Shown here in pieces: positions 49,160 to 61,730 of a stretch of DNA of 64,000 nt. Both the position numbers and the translations under genes were made by a program. The notes beneath the pieces were generated by a model. The model was not told the DNA's origin. It did no database searches and saw only the letters and a program-made list of their open reading frames with translations. The stretch is from Hetaerina americana (lineage: Eukaryota; Arthropoda; Insecta; Odonata; Calopterygidae), in assembly GCA_022747635.1 (NCBI GenBank), contig JAKTNV010000001.1, forward strand, positions 45,764,446 through 45,828,445. The letters are read 5' to 3'. Position 1 is the first letter of the stretch. Every line of letters begins with the position of its first letter.

Positions 49160-49334
49160 AAATATATTGTTTACAAATTTTAAAAATTTATTAGTATCTC
49201 AATATATAAATTGTTTTACAGTAAAAAAGGAGTCATGTTTCCATACAATGAAATGGCTGCAGTAGAAAATGCTATTGTTGGCTGATGTTTTATCATAGAT
49301 GGTCACAAGGTCTTCAACTGTCCTCATCTGTTAC
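49160..49334 (-). other. Candidate minus-strand terminal exon with poly(A) signal
   Basis: Read on the minus strand, a strong acceptor (ttttttcttctgcag) precedes GTAACAGATGAGGACAG. In phase 0 this reads VTDEDS and stop. An AATAAA lies at plus 49187-49192. This is the layout of a last exon with a short coding end and a 3' UTR. The gene it would belong to is not identified; see findings for possible upstream exons. Confidence 0.4.
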
Positions 49335-52300
49335 CTGCAGAAGAAAAAAATCATTAGTTATTTAATTGTTAAATATTTCACTATTAGGCATTTTAATAAA
49401 TTAAACTTTCACCTGGGTGAGGTTTTCACAATGGTTGATGTAATTTAATTAAACCAAAAATGCCTGAAATTATTTTTGTCACCTCCCAGGTTAAGCAATG
49501 TGATTGGCAGAAAAATTAAGTGTAGTTTTGTTCCATTGTGCTGAAATGTCAAGTGATCTACTCGACTATTCGTGGATGAAATATAATCCGAAAAGAAACT
49601 TTAGCAAAGCTTTGTTCAGTTGCTTACATAGGTTAGTGCCAAATAGAATAATCAAACATCAGTGGCTCATACATTAAGTATTCTCAGATGAGTTTTTAAT
49701 AAGATGATTTCAAGTATACTTTAATTTTACTTCGACGTTAAATGCAATTATTTAATATTTACATAGCAATGGACAATGCTTTAATTTCAAAGATGATCAG
49801 CATCAAAATATTAATAGCTGGACACATACTTTTACCAAAATATGCCTAAGAATTCATTAGCATTGAATGCATTTCAACAAGAATTTGGAGACAATTTGAA
49901 TTTTATTATTTTGATCTATCACTGAACAAGATCTCAAATGTGGAAAAAACTGCCAAATACAAGGGCAAAGTTTCTTCAACTACAAATTAATATAGCCCTG
50001 GCAAAATCTTGATTTCTACTGCAATTACTACTATCAATGATGCCAACCATTAAAATTTGGTTTAATATGAAGATATGCATTTATTAATTATTCATGATAT
50101 CTGAACAATGAGACATTGTAAATTTCAATGCAGTTGAGTTTACCTCAAAATTATTTAAACGACCTATTTGCATAATCAGACATGCATTCAGTAGCTTACA
50201 TTGTTGAATGCAGAAGTGAACAATAATTGAATTGCTATAGATAAGAACCCGAACTCAAGTATTTAACCCCAATTGCATTCACATTCAAAATTAAGTGATC
50301 TCGGACAGATGTTAAATAAAAGGTATTTTTACTATGCACCTCTAAGTTTAAATTAATTAAATGAAGTTTAAATGCTATTTTAATATTTATTTACTTTCAC
50401 AAAGGTGACATGTCACAATGAACAATTAATAATGGAACTGGAACACTTGTGTCAAAATATGCCCAAGTTAAAAGGATTAACACAATATTTATCTACAAGA
50501 TTTGAATGGGGAATTTATTTCCAATTACTATCATTAATTATCCAAAGATGGGGAAAACTAAGATAAGATAACAGGAAATTCAAGATATTGAAGACATTCA
50601 TAAGATAATCTCACCATAACTACAAAATAAATCTAGAAAAATACATGTATAATGTTCAAAACAAATTGCAATAAAGCATTATGAAAAAATTTAATTACCA
50701 TCTTCATTAAATCAAACCAATTATTACAAAAATATAATATAGATGCAAGTCCCAGCGAGTGCTTATTAATGCCCAAACTAATCACATCAAACGGAACAAA
50801 CCCACTCAAATTTGTGGTAATTTAATATAATTTTCTAAAGCACCTATGTAGAGTAAATTATGGGAGCATGCAACTCCCTAATGAATTTTTAAAAAGTAAT
50901 TTCCCAGTTGATCAGGTTCCCGATCAATGTACCAAAATGGCACATGTAAAATGAAATATTTGAAAACTTATATCCATAACTTTTCTTAAGTGCCTCAGTA
51001 GAACGATTTAGTACCACTGAAATTACATTATTCGACAATTACTTATTTTAAAAGAGGCAAACAACGACGATTAAAACAATGAAGACTTGAATATAAGCTG
51101 TGCCTCCATTTATAGCATTCTTTTTCCTTTAATTGCCATCAAGAAAACTATATTTTTCATATGCGATGTAAACTGAGAGCAACTTAGGCTACTGAATAAA
51201 TTTCAAACAGAACACCAATTGCACTGTTTGTTTGGTGGGCAAAAAAGACAAGAAATGAATTTTCGTCTCTGGAGTCAACATTAGCAGTCAATTAGTCTTC
51301 AAATTTTTTTCATACGTACCTACTGAATTTAAAGTTGCCCAAAACATCACAACCGCAGCACAGCTTTTGCATACTTGAGTTTCAATTTCAATTCTTTGAA
51401 ACTCCACCAAAAAAAACTAAGAGTAATCACTTAAGTATGTACCTTGCTCACCTCTCTGAAATATCCCTCAAGTCGAAAGCTATTACCCTCACGAGTATAT
51501 TTCCTCAAGAAGTCATTTGATCATTGATAAGTGAATGTTAAACTATATTTTAGTTTAATAAATTTGCAATTTGAAATACACTAGCAGAACACTTGAGACA
51601 AATGAAATTTATAGTCAAAATATATTGCATCTTCCAGTTTATTTGAATTGCCCAATGGTTTCAAATACATACAATGGAATGAGCATTTCTACAACAAACA
51701 CACAACAATGTTTCACGATTTGAAACTACTTTTACTGAAATATATATTCCAAAAATATTTTTCAAGTTGCCCTACAATTTTATTTCAATATATTACTTTC
51801 CATCATTCCTACAGCATTCTTCACTGGCCGTAAAAATCAATCTTTTTAAAGCAAATTGTGCTGCGGGCACTAAAGCAAAACTGGCGTACATCAATAAATC
51901 TTGGTGAATAATGAGGACACCAGAGTGGAAATGCAGAGCAGGACTTTGTATTATTCAAGTTTAGTTTTTAAGACCTGTCGCGCTCATTCGAGTATTCTTT
52001 TCATTTGCATTCGGCATGCAATAAAAAAGAATATGTCCATATAAAAAACCAGTAGCCATTCAGCAAACTTTTCCTAAAAATTAAACTTAATAATTCAATG
52101 TCCTGCAAACAAATCAAGCGGTTAGGAGTTACAATTCCAAAACTAACTTTTAATTAAGTGAAATACAATCGATAGAAGGATTCCCATTCATCAATAGCAA
52201 GTACATTGAACAATTAAAATACAAGAACACGAAAGTGGGCCAAGGTATTTAAAAAATTATATGAGACAAAAGAGTTCACGAAGACACTTTGGAGCAATTT

Positions 52301-52771
52301 TTAAATTACTCTCGCTGTATCTTAAAGTATTCTTATTTGAAAATTAGTATGGTTACATAAGTGGTTACTCTATGGAATGATTTGGGTATGCTAACGCCTA
52401 GCTGAAAAAAATATATGCCACGAGTTTTGGGATTTCCCTTTCTCGAGATGCATTCCACTTTTTCTTCCCCATTTTTCTGAGTACCCTGACAGCAAGGGAA
52501 GGCGGCAGGGATGATTCAACGTGTCACGCAACAGCAAAAATAAGTTTCTTATTTTTTAGTAATAATACATGTGTAAAGTAATTGAATTGAATTAAATCAT
52601 GATAACTAATTGATTAAAATAAAGAATGTACCAACAAAATAGAAAATTAAAATGTAAAAGTAAATAAAACTAAATAATAAAGCAAAAAAATAAAACTAAT
52701 ACTGACAAATTAATTCAAGGAGCTAACTGGCATATGAAAAAGTAGTAGTAGAAATATGATAATGCAATTAC
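49335..52771. other. AT-rich sequence, possibly intron
   Basis: No coding potential, repeat or RNA gene was recognised. It would be an intron if the tentative minus-strand gene is real. Confidence 0.45.
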
Positions 52772-53066
52772 CTTTCCGAAGACAAGGTCCAGCTGGGACA
52801 GCTATGGACTTTATATAAAGTCGATGAACTGCTTTTCAGAGCTCGACAGTATTTCATTCTTCCCCCATCTGAAGTCTTCACTCTCTTCCGATCTTAAGAT
52901 ACGTATTCAGCGAGCTCGTGAATTCTTCCATTGAAGGGGTGGATTCTTGCAAAGAGTCTTCAAATATTCCAAAGATTGGAATAAATCTAGGAGTAACATT
53001 ATGCCGCTATCAGCAAACTCTTGCCGCAGCAATTTTTCTGAGTCCATTTCAAATGTAGCACTGCTT
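52772..53066 (-). other. Candidate minus-strand exon, unknown product
   Basis: Minus strand: acceptor-like ttttctctgctgaagcag, then a start codon at 53047 opening MDSEKLLRQEFADSG and 46 codons in all. The exon would end at GGAAAG|GTAATT (donor at plus 52766-52771). A second frame reads FGIFEDSLQESTPSMEEFTS. The last bases, in the frame LDLVFGK, would join the candidate terminal exon at 49334 to read on into VTDEDS. The frames do not join cleanly within the exon, so its coding status is open. Local GC content is higher than the flanks. Confidence 0.3.
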
Positions 53067-54117
53067 CAGCAGAGAAAACCTTACCAGAAGAGAGAAAATT
53101 GAAACTTTCAGTATTCACAAAGAAAATTTAAGTAAAAGAAACATTCTACAATAAGGCAAATAAAATAGCACCAAGATTCTTAATATTGGGATTAATAGTT
53201 ACAATTCTATTAATTTATGCACAACCACACGTAATAATGAGTGGAAAAACTAAATTAAATTTCTAAAAACTTGATGCATTATGGCACTGAAACCATTTAT
53301 GCAACAAGATATGTCATAAGATTTTAAGTAGGTATAAATTATTAAATCCATAAATTAACTTTCTCCATACATTTTTCGGCAATCTTCAAAAACATAAGGA
53401 CCGTGAATAAATATTTATAAATGAAGCATGACATGTCTCGATTGTCTTATGCATTTCTAACCGAGCATAATCCTGTTAAGTACAAAATGGCATTGGCAGG
53501 AATGCATTTAAAAAATCAAAATTAGTATGGTTTTTAAATAAAATATCCACCTATCAAAACGAACAAAAATTACTGAGCCAAAATATTCTGAAGCTCATCA
53601 GTTATGAATGGTTAAATATTAATTATATGAATTCACAAATCAATTACGTGGTCATATTAAATCTAAAGGCAATATTTAGGATATGAAGGACAACAATGCC
53701 TGCCATTAGTTTACTAACATTAACTTTGTATTATTATTACAAGGTAATCAACCAGTTAAGGTATATTTTTGGATGCACAACTACCAAATAAATATTTTGT
53801 GACTCCTAACCAAACAAAATCAAGCAACCTGCTCTACATCAAGTCCCTCTTCATCTCAGAGTACTTCCTCCCTTCATGCCGCCCAACATGCCTAACCTGC
53901 TCCTGCCCTTTCCTCGTTTGCCCAACATTCTCCCCTCTATTAGCGTCCAACGTCCCACTGCCAATCAATACGCCCTTCATCCACTTCTGCCTCCATAAGA
54001 TCTCCCAACAAACCCCTCTCTTCCCCCACCTTACCAAGTACTTCATTTGTTTCCATTTTGGACCATTTCACCTTCTTTCTTCTCCACACCTACATTACAA
54101 AAGCCTCCAATCTACGT

Positions 54118-54492
54118 CTATCCTCCTGCTTTAATGACCACGTTTCCACACCGTACATAGCTACAATCCATATCTAAGTTTTCACAAGTCTTTTCTAAAT
54201 ATCCATACCCAATGTCCCTGTCATCAACTCCCTTCTTGTAAAGGCCTCTTTGCCTAACAATTCTTCTTACATCCCTACGTTTTAGCCCTCCTGTTTTAAT
54301 GTTTAGCTTAGCCTTTTTCTTTCTGGAAAATTGCATAACCTTTGTTTTATTAATATTGATTTTCATCCCATATCTGTCGCACTGAATTTCCAATTCACTC
54401 AGCAATGCTTGCAACCCCTTGGTTGGCTGACAAACTAAAGCTTGGTCATCAGCAAACCTAACTGATTTTACAAATTCCCCGCCCACTTCCAT
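54118..54492 (-). pseudogene. LINE reverse transcriptase, catalytic FADD and thumb
   Basis: An open frame of 124 codons. It begins MEVGGEFVKSVRFADDQALV, with the catalytic FADD. It continues with YGMKININKTKVMQFSR and a degenerate C-terminal region (RRDVRRIVRQRGLY). It follows the fingers/palm ORF out of frame. Remnants of the C-terminal tail continue to about 53830 with stops. Confidence 0.85.
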
Positions 54493-54943
54493 TCCTACCC
54501 CCAGTTCTTCCCATGCCTCTAATCATTTCCTCCACATATACATTGAACAGCAGCAGTGATAATGGGCAACCCTGCCTTACACCTCTTCCTAACACTGCCC
54601 AACCGGACTCCCCGTTCCCCACTCGCACCTGAGCAGTCTGAGAAATGTACAGATTGCAGATTAGCCTCCTTTCTCTCCAATCTATTCCTATTTTCTGCAA
54701 TATTCTCATTAGTTTTTCCCAATTCACTCTATCAAACGCTTTTTCAAAATCTACAAAACAGGCAAAAACATCATGATTGTATTCTATATTCCTCGCCATT
54801 AGTGACCTCATTACTACCAAGGCATCTCGCCTACCTCTCCCCTTCCTAAATCGAAACTGATTATCCCCTAAGTTATCATTTGCCCTACTCTCTATCCTTT
54901 TGTTGATGATCCTGAGAACAACTTCAGCTGCGTGGGATATCAA
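54458..54943 (-). pseudogene. LINE reverse transcriptase, fingers/palm
   Basis: An open frame of 161 codons. Motifs in order are NQFRFRKGRGRRDAL, FVDFEKAFDRVNWEKLM (first catalytic Asp region) and GVRQGCPLSLLLFNVYVEEM. It overlaps by a frameshift the next ORF, which carries the FADD active site. RT synthesises cDNA at the nicked target for LINE insertion. Confidence 0.88.
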
Positions 54944-56394
54944 ACTTACAGTCCTGTAGTCCTCGCATGATGTAGCCTGGACACTTTTCAGAATAGGAAC
55001 TAACTGATCTTAACAAGTCCTCCGGCCAGATTCCTTCCTCATGGATAATACGAATCAGCCCATATATCCTCTTCCTCCCACATTTTCCTAAACCTTTTAG
55101 TAGTTCCGCAGGAATGGTATCTACCCCCACGGCCTTCTTTGATTTCATTTCTCTTAAAACCTTTTCTATCTCATCGCCACGTATGCCTGGACCTAAGCTA
55201 TCTTCCTCTACGTCATGTTCCTAGTCTATGTCTAACTTTGCTAGTCTAATTTCTTTACCATACAGTTCTTCTATATATTCCTTCCATCTTTCTTGGATCT
55301 TTTCTGTGTCAACTATTATCTTACCCGCCTTATCTCTAACTATTAGCATTGATCACCCCTACTTACTTTCCGATAAAGATTTATCTTTGCTGTACAGCAC
55401 ATAAATTTCACCCTTCCTCTGCAAACTTTCCATTTCCTCGCACTGCATTTTCCACAATACTTTTGCTTTATTTGTTGCCCATCTCAATTTTATTATTTAA
55501 CTCTTTGTACTTCATTTTGCCTAACTCTGTGTTAACATTCTTCCATTTTCTTCTCTCATCCATCTTTGCAATCATCTTATCCATGGTTTCCTTGTCCTTT
55601 TTCTGTTAACGGTGCCTGCGGCTTTCGATATCCCTTTCTTGATTCATTCCCATTTTTCTTCGATATTACTCAGCTCTTTACCATCTTCCATGATTTTCTC
55701 TACAGCCAGCTGGTACTCCTTGTCAATACATTTAAAGCTTCTAAATTCTATTTCCTAACCCGCCACCCCGGCCTTATCTTTTTAAATGGATGCTACATTT
55801 CATAACAACTAAATTGTGGTCAGAGTGCGCATCCGCTCCCGGGAAGCTGTGCGAATATATCACACTGTTCCTAAACCTGTGTCTAACCAGAATATAATCT
55901 AGTATAGTCTATCAGAATATAACCTCAGTCACCTGGCATTTTCCATGTATACCTGCGTCTTTTGTGGTGTCTAAACCAATTGTTGGCGATAACTAACCCC
56001 TGTCTCCTGCAGAACTAAACTGCTTTCTCCCCGCGGTCATTCCTCGCTCCTAAACCGTAGTCCACCACCTCATCACGATCTCTTCATTCGCCTACCGTCG
56101 CATTCCAATTCCCCATCACTATCAAATATTTCCCTGCAGGAACACACGTGATTATGTCCTCTAATTGACCGTATATCCTATCGATCTCTTCCTCCCTATG
56201 GTTGCTCGGCGGCATGTATACCTGAATACTGACCAAGTTCATCAGTTCTGCTTTTATCTCTACTAATAATATTCTATCCGTTTGCTTGTTCTATGCTGAA
56301 TACGCTTCTTCCTCTTTATTTAGTATTATGCAACCCCTCGTTGGCTCTCGTCCGCGCCGCAGTATATTATTCCATAATTATCACTCCAGTAATC

Positions 56395-56661
56395 CTAGTT
56401 ATCCTTCCATCTCACCTCGCATAGACCTAAAATATCTATATTTCCTCTTGCCATCTCTCGCTCAATATTCTTTAATTTTCCTATCCTCAACATTGCCATA
56501 ATATTCCACGTTCCTATTCTAACTAATGTGGTCTGCTTCTCCGTCTTCGTCAAGGGTTTCGTGGGATGACGACCGCGGAAGCTTTGTCTCCCCCGATGCC
56601 GGGCACGGCACACGGCCGAGCCCCGTAGTTGCCAGGACTCATTCTCTGTATTGTCCATCAT
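56395..56661 (-). pseudogene. LINE endonuclease N-terminus
   Basis: A minus-strand frame of 88 codons. After a leader it reads LVRIGTWNIMAMLRIGKLKN and NIDILGLCEVRW, the first two conserved blocks of APE-type LINE endonucleases (the N of TWN and E of CEVRW are catalytic-site positions in the family). The frame stops soon after, and the rest of the endonuclease (to about 55.2 kb) is broken. Confidence 0.85.
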
Positions 56662-57479
56662 ATTTATATTGGGATTGATAATTGACGTGTTTTCCCGTTG
56701 CCTTCCTCAATAGTGTTTCTAACGTGACACCATCACTTATTGGCCGCCCCACTGGGGTCAGACGCCTTTGTAGTCGCCTCACTAAGGAACAGACGCTTCG
56801 TGGACTACCTATCGTCTGGCCTCTAACCTTTGACCTATCTGGCTTGGGTGACCCTACCTGGAGCAATTATTATTACTCCCGCCAGCACAGCTCTAGGGGT
56901 CACCAGAACGCAAAAACCCTTCCACCACGTCACGGTTGTAGTCCATTTATACAAGTATAAATACTTTTATATCAGCTGCGCAAACACTTCATTACCGAAC
57001 GAAAACTCAAAACGAATCCCTAAGCACTGATTTTTAATTCCCTGTTTTCTGTCAATCGCCTCTTTAGAATGAATTCTATCCCCCAGGAATAAAAAAATGC
57101 CATGCTCAACATGTTTTAAATTTCCCACAACCGAGCACTAATTCCGTCGATTACGTAGCAGTGAGTTCTCACGAGTATACGTTTTCAAATTGACCAAAAA
57201 AAACATTTTAAGACAAAAAACGCTTGAAATAAAAAACCTGAGGGTTTTATTTAACAGATTAAATATTCAATATTTATTTACACATACAGGCCAGGACTAA
57301 CCGGTAGCCGACAAATTAAAACTTCACTGGACTAGTGGCAGACAAGTGATGATGCCAGAAAAGAAAATTTAAGGAATACAAGCGCATGCATAGTAACACA
57401 ATATGCCATCATTTTTACACATTCTAAACAAATCATAGCTATTAACTACCGTCCTCTTTAACTCCTCCTGACTAAATAC

Positions 57480-57890
57480 AAAGGTGACGTGTAATTCCTT
57501 GAGTAATCTGCCTTTATTGAACGCGAGACTCCAATTTAGGAGGACAAGAGTGATTTTTGAGCGGCTTTTTCCTTTCTCCAGCGTAGATTCCTTCAGTTTC
57601 GTTCTCGAGATACCTAAAAACAGGCTGTCCCGTTCGATTCGCCAGACCCAGCGTCATGTGAGTGAGAGAGAGCATTCCCCAGCTCGAAAGAGGGAGTGAG
57701 GCGAGTGGGGGGGGGGGGTGGGGGGCGAGGAGGGTCTGCTCTCGCCCCTTCGGGGTCTGTGTCGGGCCTCACACACAGCATGGAGAGGATTCCCCCCCCC
57801 CCGGCCCCATACCTCCGACCGATTCCCACTCACACCACCGGTCTCCCAGAATGCAACAGTGGACCCACCAGGAGGGCTTCTAACTTAGTA
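57480..57890. promoter_or_regulatory. GC-rich island with long G and C runs
   Basis: GC content is well above the AT-rich flanks. There is a run of 13 G followed by T and six more G (about 57709-57728), and a long C run at about 57791-57803. CpG dinucleotides are frequent. Such islands often mark promoters; no clear start site or exon is seen. The G and C runs could form quadruplex structures. Confidence 0.35.
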
Positions 57891-58426
57891 TATATAGTAT
57901 AATTAAAATGGAACTAGATTGGAAGTGTAACGCAGACAATAACCATGGAGTAGAAAAGTAAAACTCAAACTAATTCAACTGGTAACATAAAAATAACCCG
58001 AATTAAATTATTGCAGTCATCATTAATACATAATCAGCACGGAAATTTGCGGAGGCGGAAATTAAACAGTGATGGTCAATATAAATTTGAGAGGAAAATT
58101 ATTTGGCAAGCGTCATAGCAATGCCTAGCAAGAGCTAGGAGACATTTCTGGCGTGAATTTGAATATTACACAAAAGCCATCAAATAGACAAACGGAAATA
58201 TGAAATCCTCAATGGACGTAGTAATTTATTAATCTACCAAATAAGTTTAAATAATTTAGTTAATTCAGAGGCTGAATCTATACCGTAATCTACGGCGAGC
58301 ACGTGATACCCATCCTGTTCAAAATGAAGGCTGCAACCGCGACTTAAAACTATAATTAATCTAACTAAATAAATCTAAGTTTTCAAATATCACCAAGCTA
58401 AAATTATAGCGCAGAAATTGGGTTAC

Positions 58427-58610
58427 CTTTCCGGAGTTAGTATAAACAGCATCAGGGAAATCACGTCGCAGATCAGCTGATCAAAAGAGTATTCTTCGTC
58501 TTCACACTTGGAAGCATTCCTCTCGATTTCATGAAATGGCGATGCGATGCAATTCTTCCGCAGTGGAAATGGTCGGGAGTCCAAGTAATACGACCGGTAG
58601 GTTGAAGCGT
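58427..58610 (-). other. Candidate minus-strand exon, unknown product
   Basis: Minus strand: acceptor aatacctgcag at plus 58611-58621, then 184 bases ending GGAAAG|GTAACC (donor at plus 58421-58426). One frame is open throughout, with residues around RSYYLDSRPFPLRKN and KCEDEEYSFDQLICDV. I recognise no family. It could be a 5' UTR or coding exon of the same transcript as the candidates at 59442, 52772 and 49160. Confidence 0.3.
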
Positions 58611-59441
58611 CTGCAGGTATTAGAGCAGTAGGTATAAGGTTTGGCAAAAATAATTTTTTGATTTAGTTTAAGATTAGCTATTATCGTCTTAAAGTTATCA
58701 AGTCCACAAAGTGATATTAACTGACTTATTAAAATCAGATAGGCTCATTCTTAAAACTATAACTGGACGCTTCATACGTACTCGGCCAGAGAAGCACCGA
58801 TTCTCCGAGCAGGGGATTATCGCACTTGGCGGGAAATTTTCTTCCAAGAAACTAATCCTCTCCCACTCTCAGATTGCAATATCACACACCTTCGGGTGAA
58901 CTGAAAAATGCAGTCACATCGAAAATAAAACATTAAATCTCGTATCCTTAAGTATGAGACATTATATTTGGCTCGTTTCTGTTCAGAACATTCAGGTTAG
59001 GCACGACAAATTTGACTGCAAAAATAATTCCCGAATGAAAAGTTACTAGATTCACTTATTCCAACGGATTTCCTTAAATCTCGAATATACCTTATGGAAT
59101 ACGCAGAGAACCTAGTTCTTCCAAATAAAATGTAAGGTCTGAACAGTATAGTCACTCGAAAAAGAAGCGCACACTACTATGGTAATGTCGCGTCAAATTT
59201 CAAGTGATAAGCCGCGAAGCCTTAATTCAGTTACGGCAATATGCATAAATAATTTCATTCTTTCAAACCCGAACTAGTGTTATTACGACAATAAATTTCC
59301 AAGGAAAGAATACGAAAGAAATAAACGCACTTCAGGTCAGAATTCGACGATCGCGGGAAATGAGTTTTGAAAATATAATTCGATCATTAAAGTAATTTTC
59401 TCAGGGAAAAGACCGTTAATAAAGAATGCATGGCCACTTAC

Positions 59442-59700
59442 TTGATTTATTCGAGACCCCAGTGATCTTCCGTCGCTCGCTGGGTCGTTGGCTCCGTACA
59501 GGCGTGACCTCTCACCTACGGCAACCAGAGCAGGAGTAAGTTCTCGGCGAGAGAATGAAGAAGGAAGGGGGAGAATGGTTCGGGTGACGCAGGGGTTGGT
59601 GAGTGAAGATAAGAGAAGGGGGCGAAGGGGAAGTTTCAGCTGCCGAGTGGGGAGGAGAACGAAGAAAGAATGACGTAAACAAGTGGACACGAAATGGCAT
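59442..59700 (-). promoter_or_regulatory. Candidate minus-strand promoter and first exon
   Basis: A GC-rich block. On the minus strand a CRE-like site (TTACGTCA, plus 59671-59678) is followed by pyrimidine-rich sequence typical of initiation regions. About 230 bp on there is an ideal donor, AATCAA|GTAAGT (plus ACTTAC at 59436-59441). This looks like a TATA-less promoter with a non-coding first exon of a gene running left. Confidence 0.4.
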
Positions 59701-60149
59701 GTACGTAAAATGAGATATGCATTTGGCTCATGGAACTACATATGAAAAACAAGTATGCGGTAAAAATAATATGTCGTACGACATTGAGTGGAACAAAATG
59801 TTACTTTTAGAGGCATCCATACTTATTGGTACGCAAGGTATATCTTAAGTGTAGACAAAAAAGCATTTGATTTCCTATTTTTTCAATAAAAAAGAAACCC
59901 GCGCTGGAGGAGAGAGATATTGAAAACATTAAAAGCTAAACGGTCACCAGATAAGTTTTTGCCGAAAGACTTAAAACCAAAACAATAACTGCTTAAGAAC
60001 ATCATCAAGGAGATTAATAGCACAACATCTAGGGAAATGGCATGACCTAGGCGATCAATCAGAAGTAATGTAAATTTTTCGCAAGTATTATTCAGAACAC
60101 ACTACAGACAGAACTTGCCAGGTATATCAACACGGAAAGAGTGAACGTT

Positions 60150-60600
60150 TCCAAGAATCCTTGGGTATTTTTCCATTCCTTAAATTCTAAGGCGCCCTCA
60201 TTAAGACTGCGGCGTGAAATTGTTGCCTTTGTCCGAATAACTGCCCATTTAGGCCGTCCCCGAGTAGACGAAGTTCACTCCCTCTGGTCCGATAGACGCG
60301 TCGGCTCGGCGATTCGACTGGCTTCCTTTAGGACGGGTCAGATTTTTACTCGCGCCAGCCGGAGGTTTGCTCATAATGAACCGTCACCGGCTAGAAGGTC
60401 GCTGCGTAAAAATTTGAACGGAAAATAAAACTTGGGTCCGCTAGGACATCGCTTTGCACTTCGGGCCATTCGAACTGCCTCCCCGCCGTCACCTTGCAGC
60501 CAGCAGATACGGGAATGCCGAGTCGGCTTCCTCGCCGTCTCGCCTGAAATCCCTCGCTCCTATCCGATCCCGAAAAGCCCGCCCACCCTCGATAGGCACA
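60150..60600. promoter_or_regulatory. CpG-rich island
   Basis: A GC- and CpG-rich stretch in AT-rich surroundings, with short ORFs on both strands but no recognisable protein. It may belong to the promoter region at 59.45-59.7 kb or drive a gene to the right; nothing decides between these. Confidence 0.3.
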
Positions 60601-60842
60601 CGCGGTTTTGATTCCTAACCAATACCTTGATTGAATGCGCTCTCATGAATGAATTAATTTTCACCTGCGTAAATAATTTTTTCCCGGGAATTTCACTAAA
60701 ATCCGGGTCTATCAATAGGCATGAACCAGGAAGTGTTCTCGCGAAATTAATGTCCAACAATTAGCGAAAGAGTAGAGGTGTAAAATATCATAACGAGTGT
60801 AAAACGTCATTGGTATTAGCCAATATAGTAACGAAAAAATAC

Positions 60843-61505
60843 TATGGAGCCAATTGTTTTTGAATTCAGTGGAAATAATCGGTATATTGTGTTATTTAGG
60901 TCGATACTCTGCGCGGAGCTAACCGAAAGTTAATGAAATGCATAATAGCCACACGGCAATTGACGCTTATAAACATTCGCAACCATTGTGTACGAATACC
61001 TATGATGTTGTCCGGGAGTATGCAGATGTGTTTACCACTAAGGTATAAGCCTTCGGCTCAGCGTATAACTATTATGGAGCGCATTGTTAATTAATTTGGT
61101 GGAAACTTTTCATATACAGTTACCTACGTCGATACTCTCGACTCGCGGAACTAAACGACGTTCATGAAATACGTAATAGTTTCTCGGCTGGTGACGCTAA
61201 TAAACACTCGCTATCATTGTGTACGAATATCTATCTATAAGGGGGTAGGAAGATGTCTATACCTCATTGATATGAGCCTAAGGAGTAGCGGAACTCAACG
61301 ATGGGGCGCATTATATTGAAATTTAGTGGAAGCGTTTGGTAAATAGTGTTACTTAGGTCGATAGTCTCGGCGAAGCTAACCTAAAGTTAATGTAACGCTT
61401 AAAGCCTCTCAGCTGTTGGCGCTGACAATCATTTGCAACCATTGCAAAATGTACGAATACCTGTGAGGTTGCAAGGGAGTAGGCAGATATGTAAACAATA
61501 TTTGT
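60843..61505. repeat. Tandem repeat, three diverged copies of about 230 bp
   Basis: Three consecutive units start at about 60843 (tatggagccaattgtt), 61073 (tatggagcgcattgtt) and 61302 (gatggggcgcattata). Each unit has, in the same order, a gtggaaa block, a ttaggtcgata or tacgtcgata block, ctaaccgaaagttaatga or its variant, acgcttataaacatt or variant, and ttgtgtacgaatac or variant. Spacing is 230 and 229 bp. The last copy is slightly short. Confidence 0.85.
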
Positions 61506-61514
61506 ATTGTAGCC

Positions 61515-61730
61515 TCCTTATGAAGAAAAAGACACTGCAAGGACTACCATTCATCTGGTTCCTACTCTTCGACCTTCCTGGCAAACGCCACTCTTCCAAA
61601 ATTAATCATCAATGCTCCCTTAAGCACAGCTCTAGGGGTTGGCAAATGCGCGATCAGATCAGCTAAATCAGATCGCGCAATTTCTTTCACCAAGTCAACG
61701 TGGTCGTCCATGGGGAGGTTTTCACGAGAC
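61515..61730 (-). mobile_element. LINE 5' end fragment, same family as 53830-56960
   Basis: Matches the 5' part of the LINE at about 56780-56960 in the same orientation, for example the shared block cacagctctaggggt and the preceding ggactacc...tctgg pattern. It is a fragment of about 200 bp without coding content. Confidence 0.6.

Larger units (their letters stand above)
53830..56960 (-). mobile_element. Nearly full-length but broken LINE (APE endonuclease plus RT)
   Basis: A minus-strand non-LTR retrotransposon of about 3.1 kb. The 5' region (to about 56960) recurs at 61515-61730. The endonuclease start (RIGTWNIMAM, DILGLCEVRW) is at 56395-56600. An RT leader (SKKAVGVDTIPAELLKGLG) is at 54924-55148, the RT core at 54118-54943, and C-terminal remnants run to about 53830. 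Several frameshifts and stops make it inactive. The endonuclease is of the apurinic (APE) type, as in CR1-, RTE- and jockey-group LINEs; I do not commit to a clade. Confidence 0.85.
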
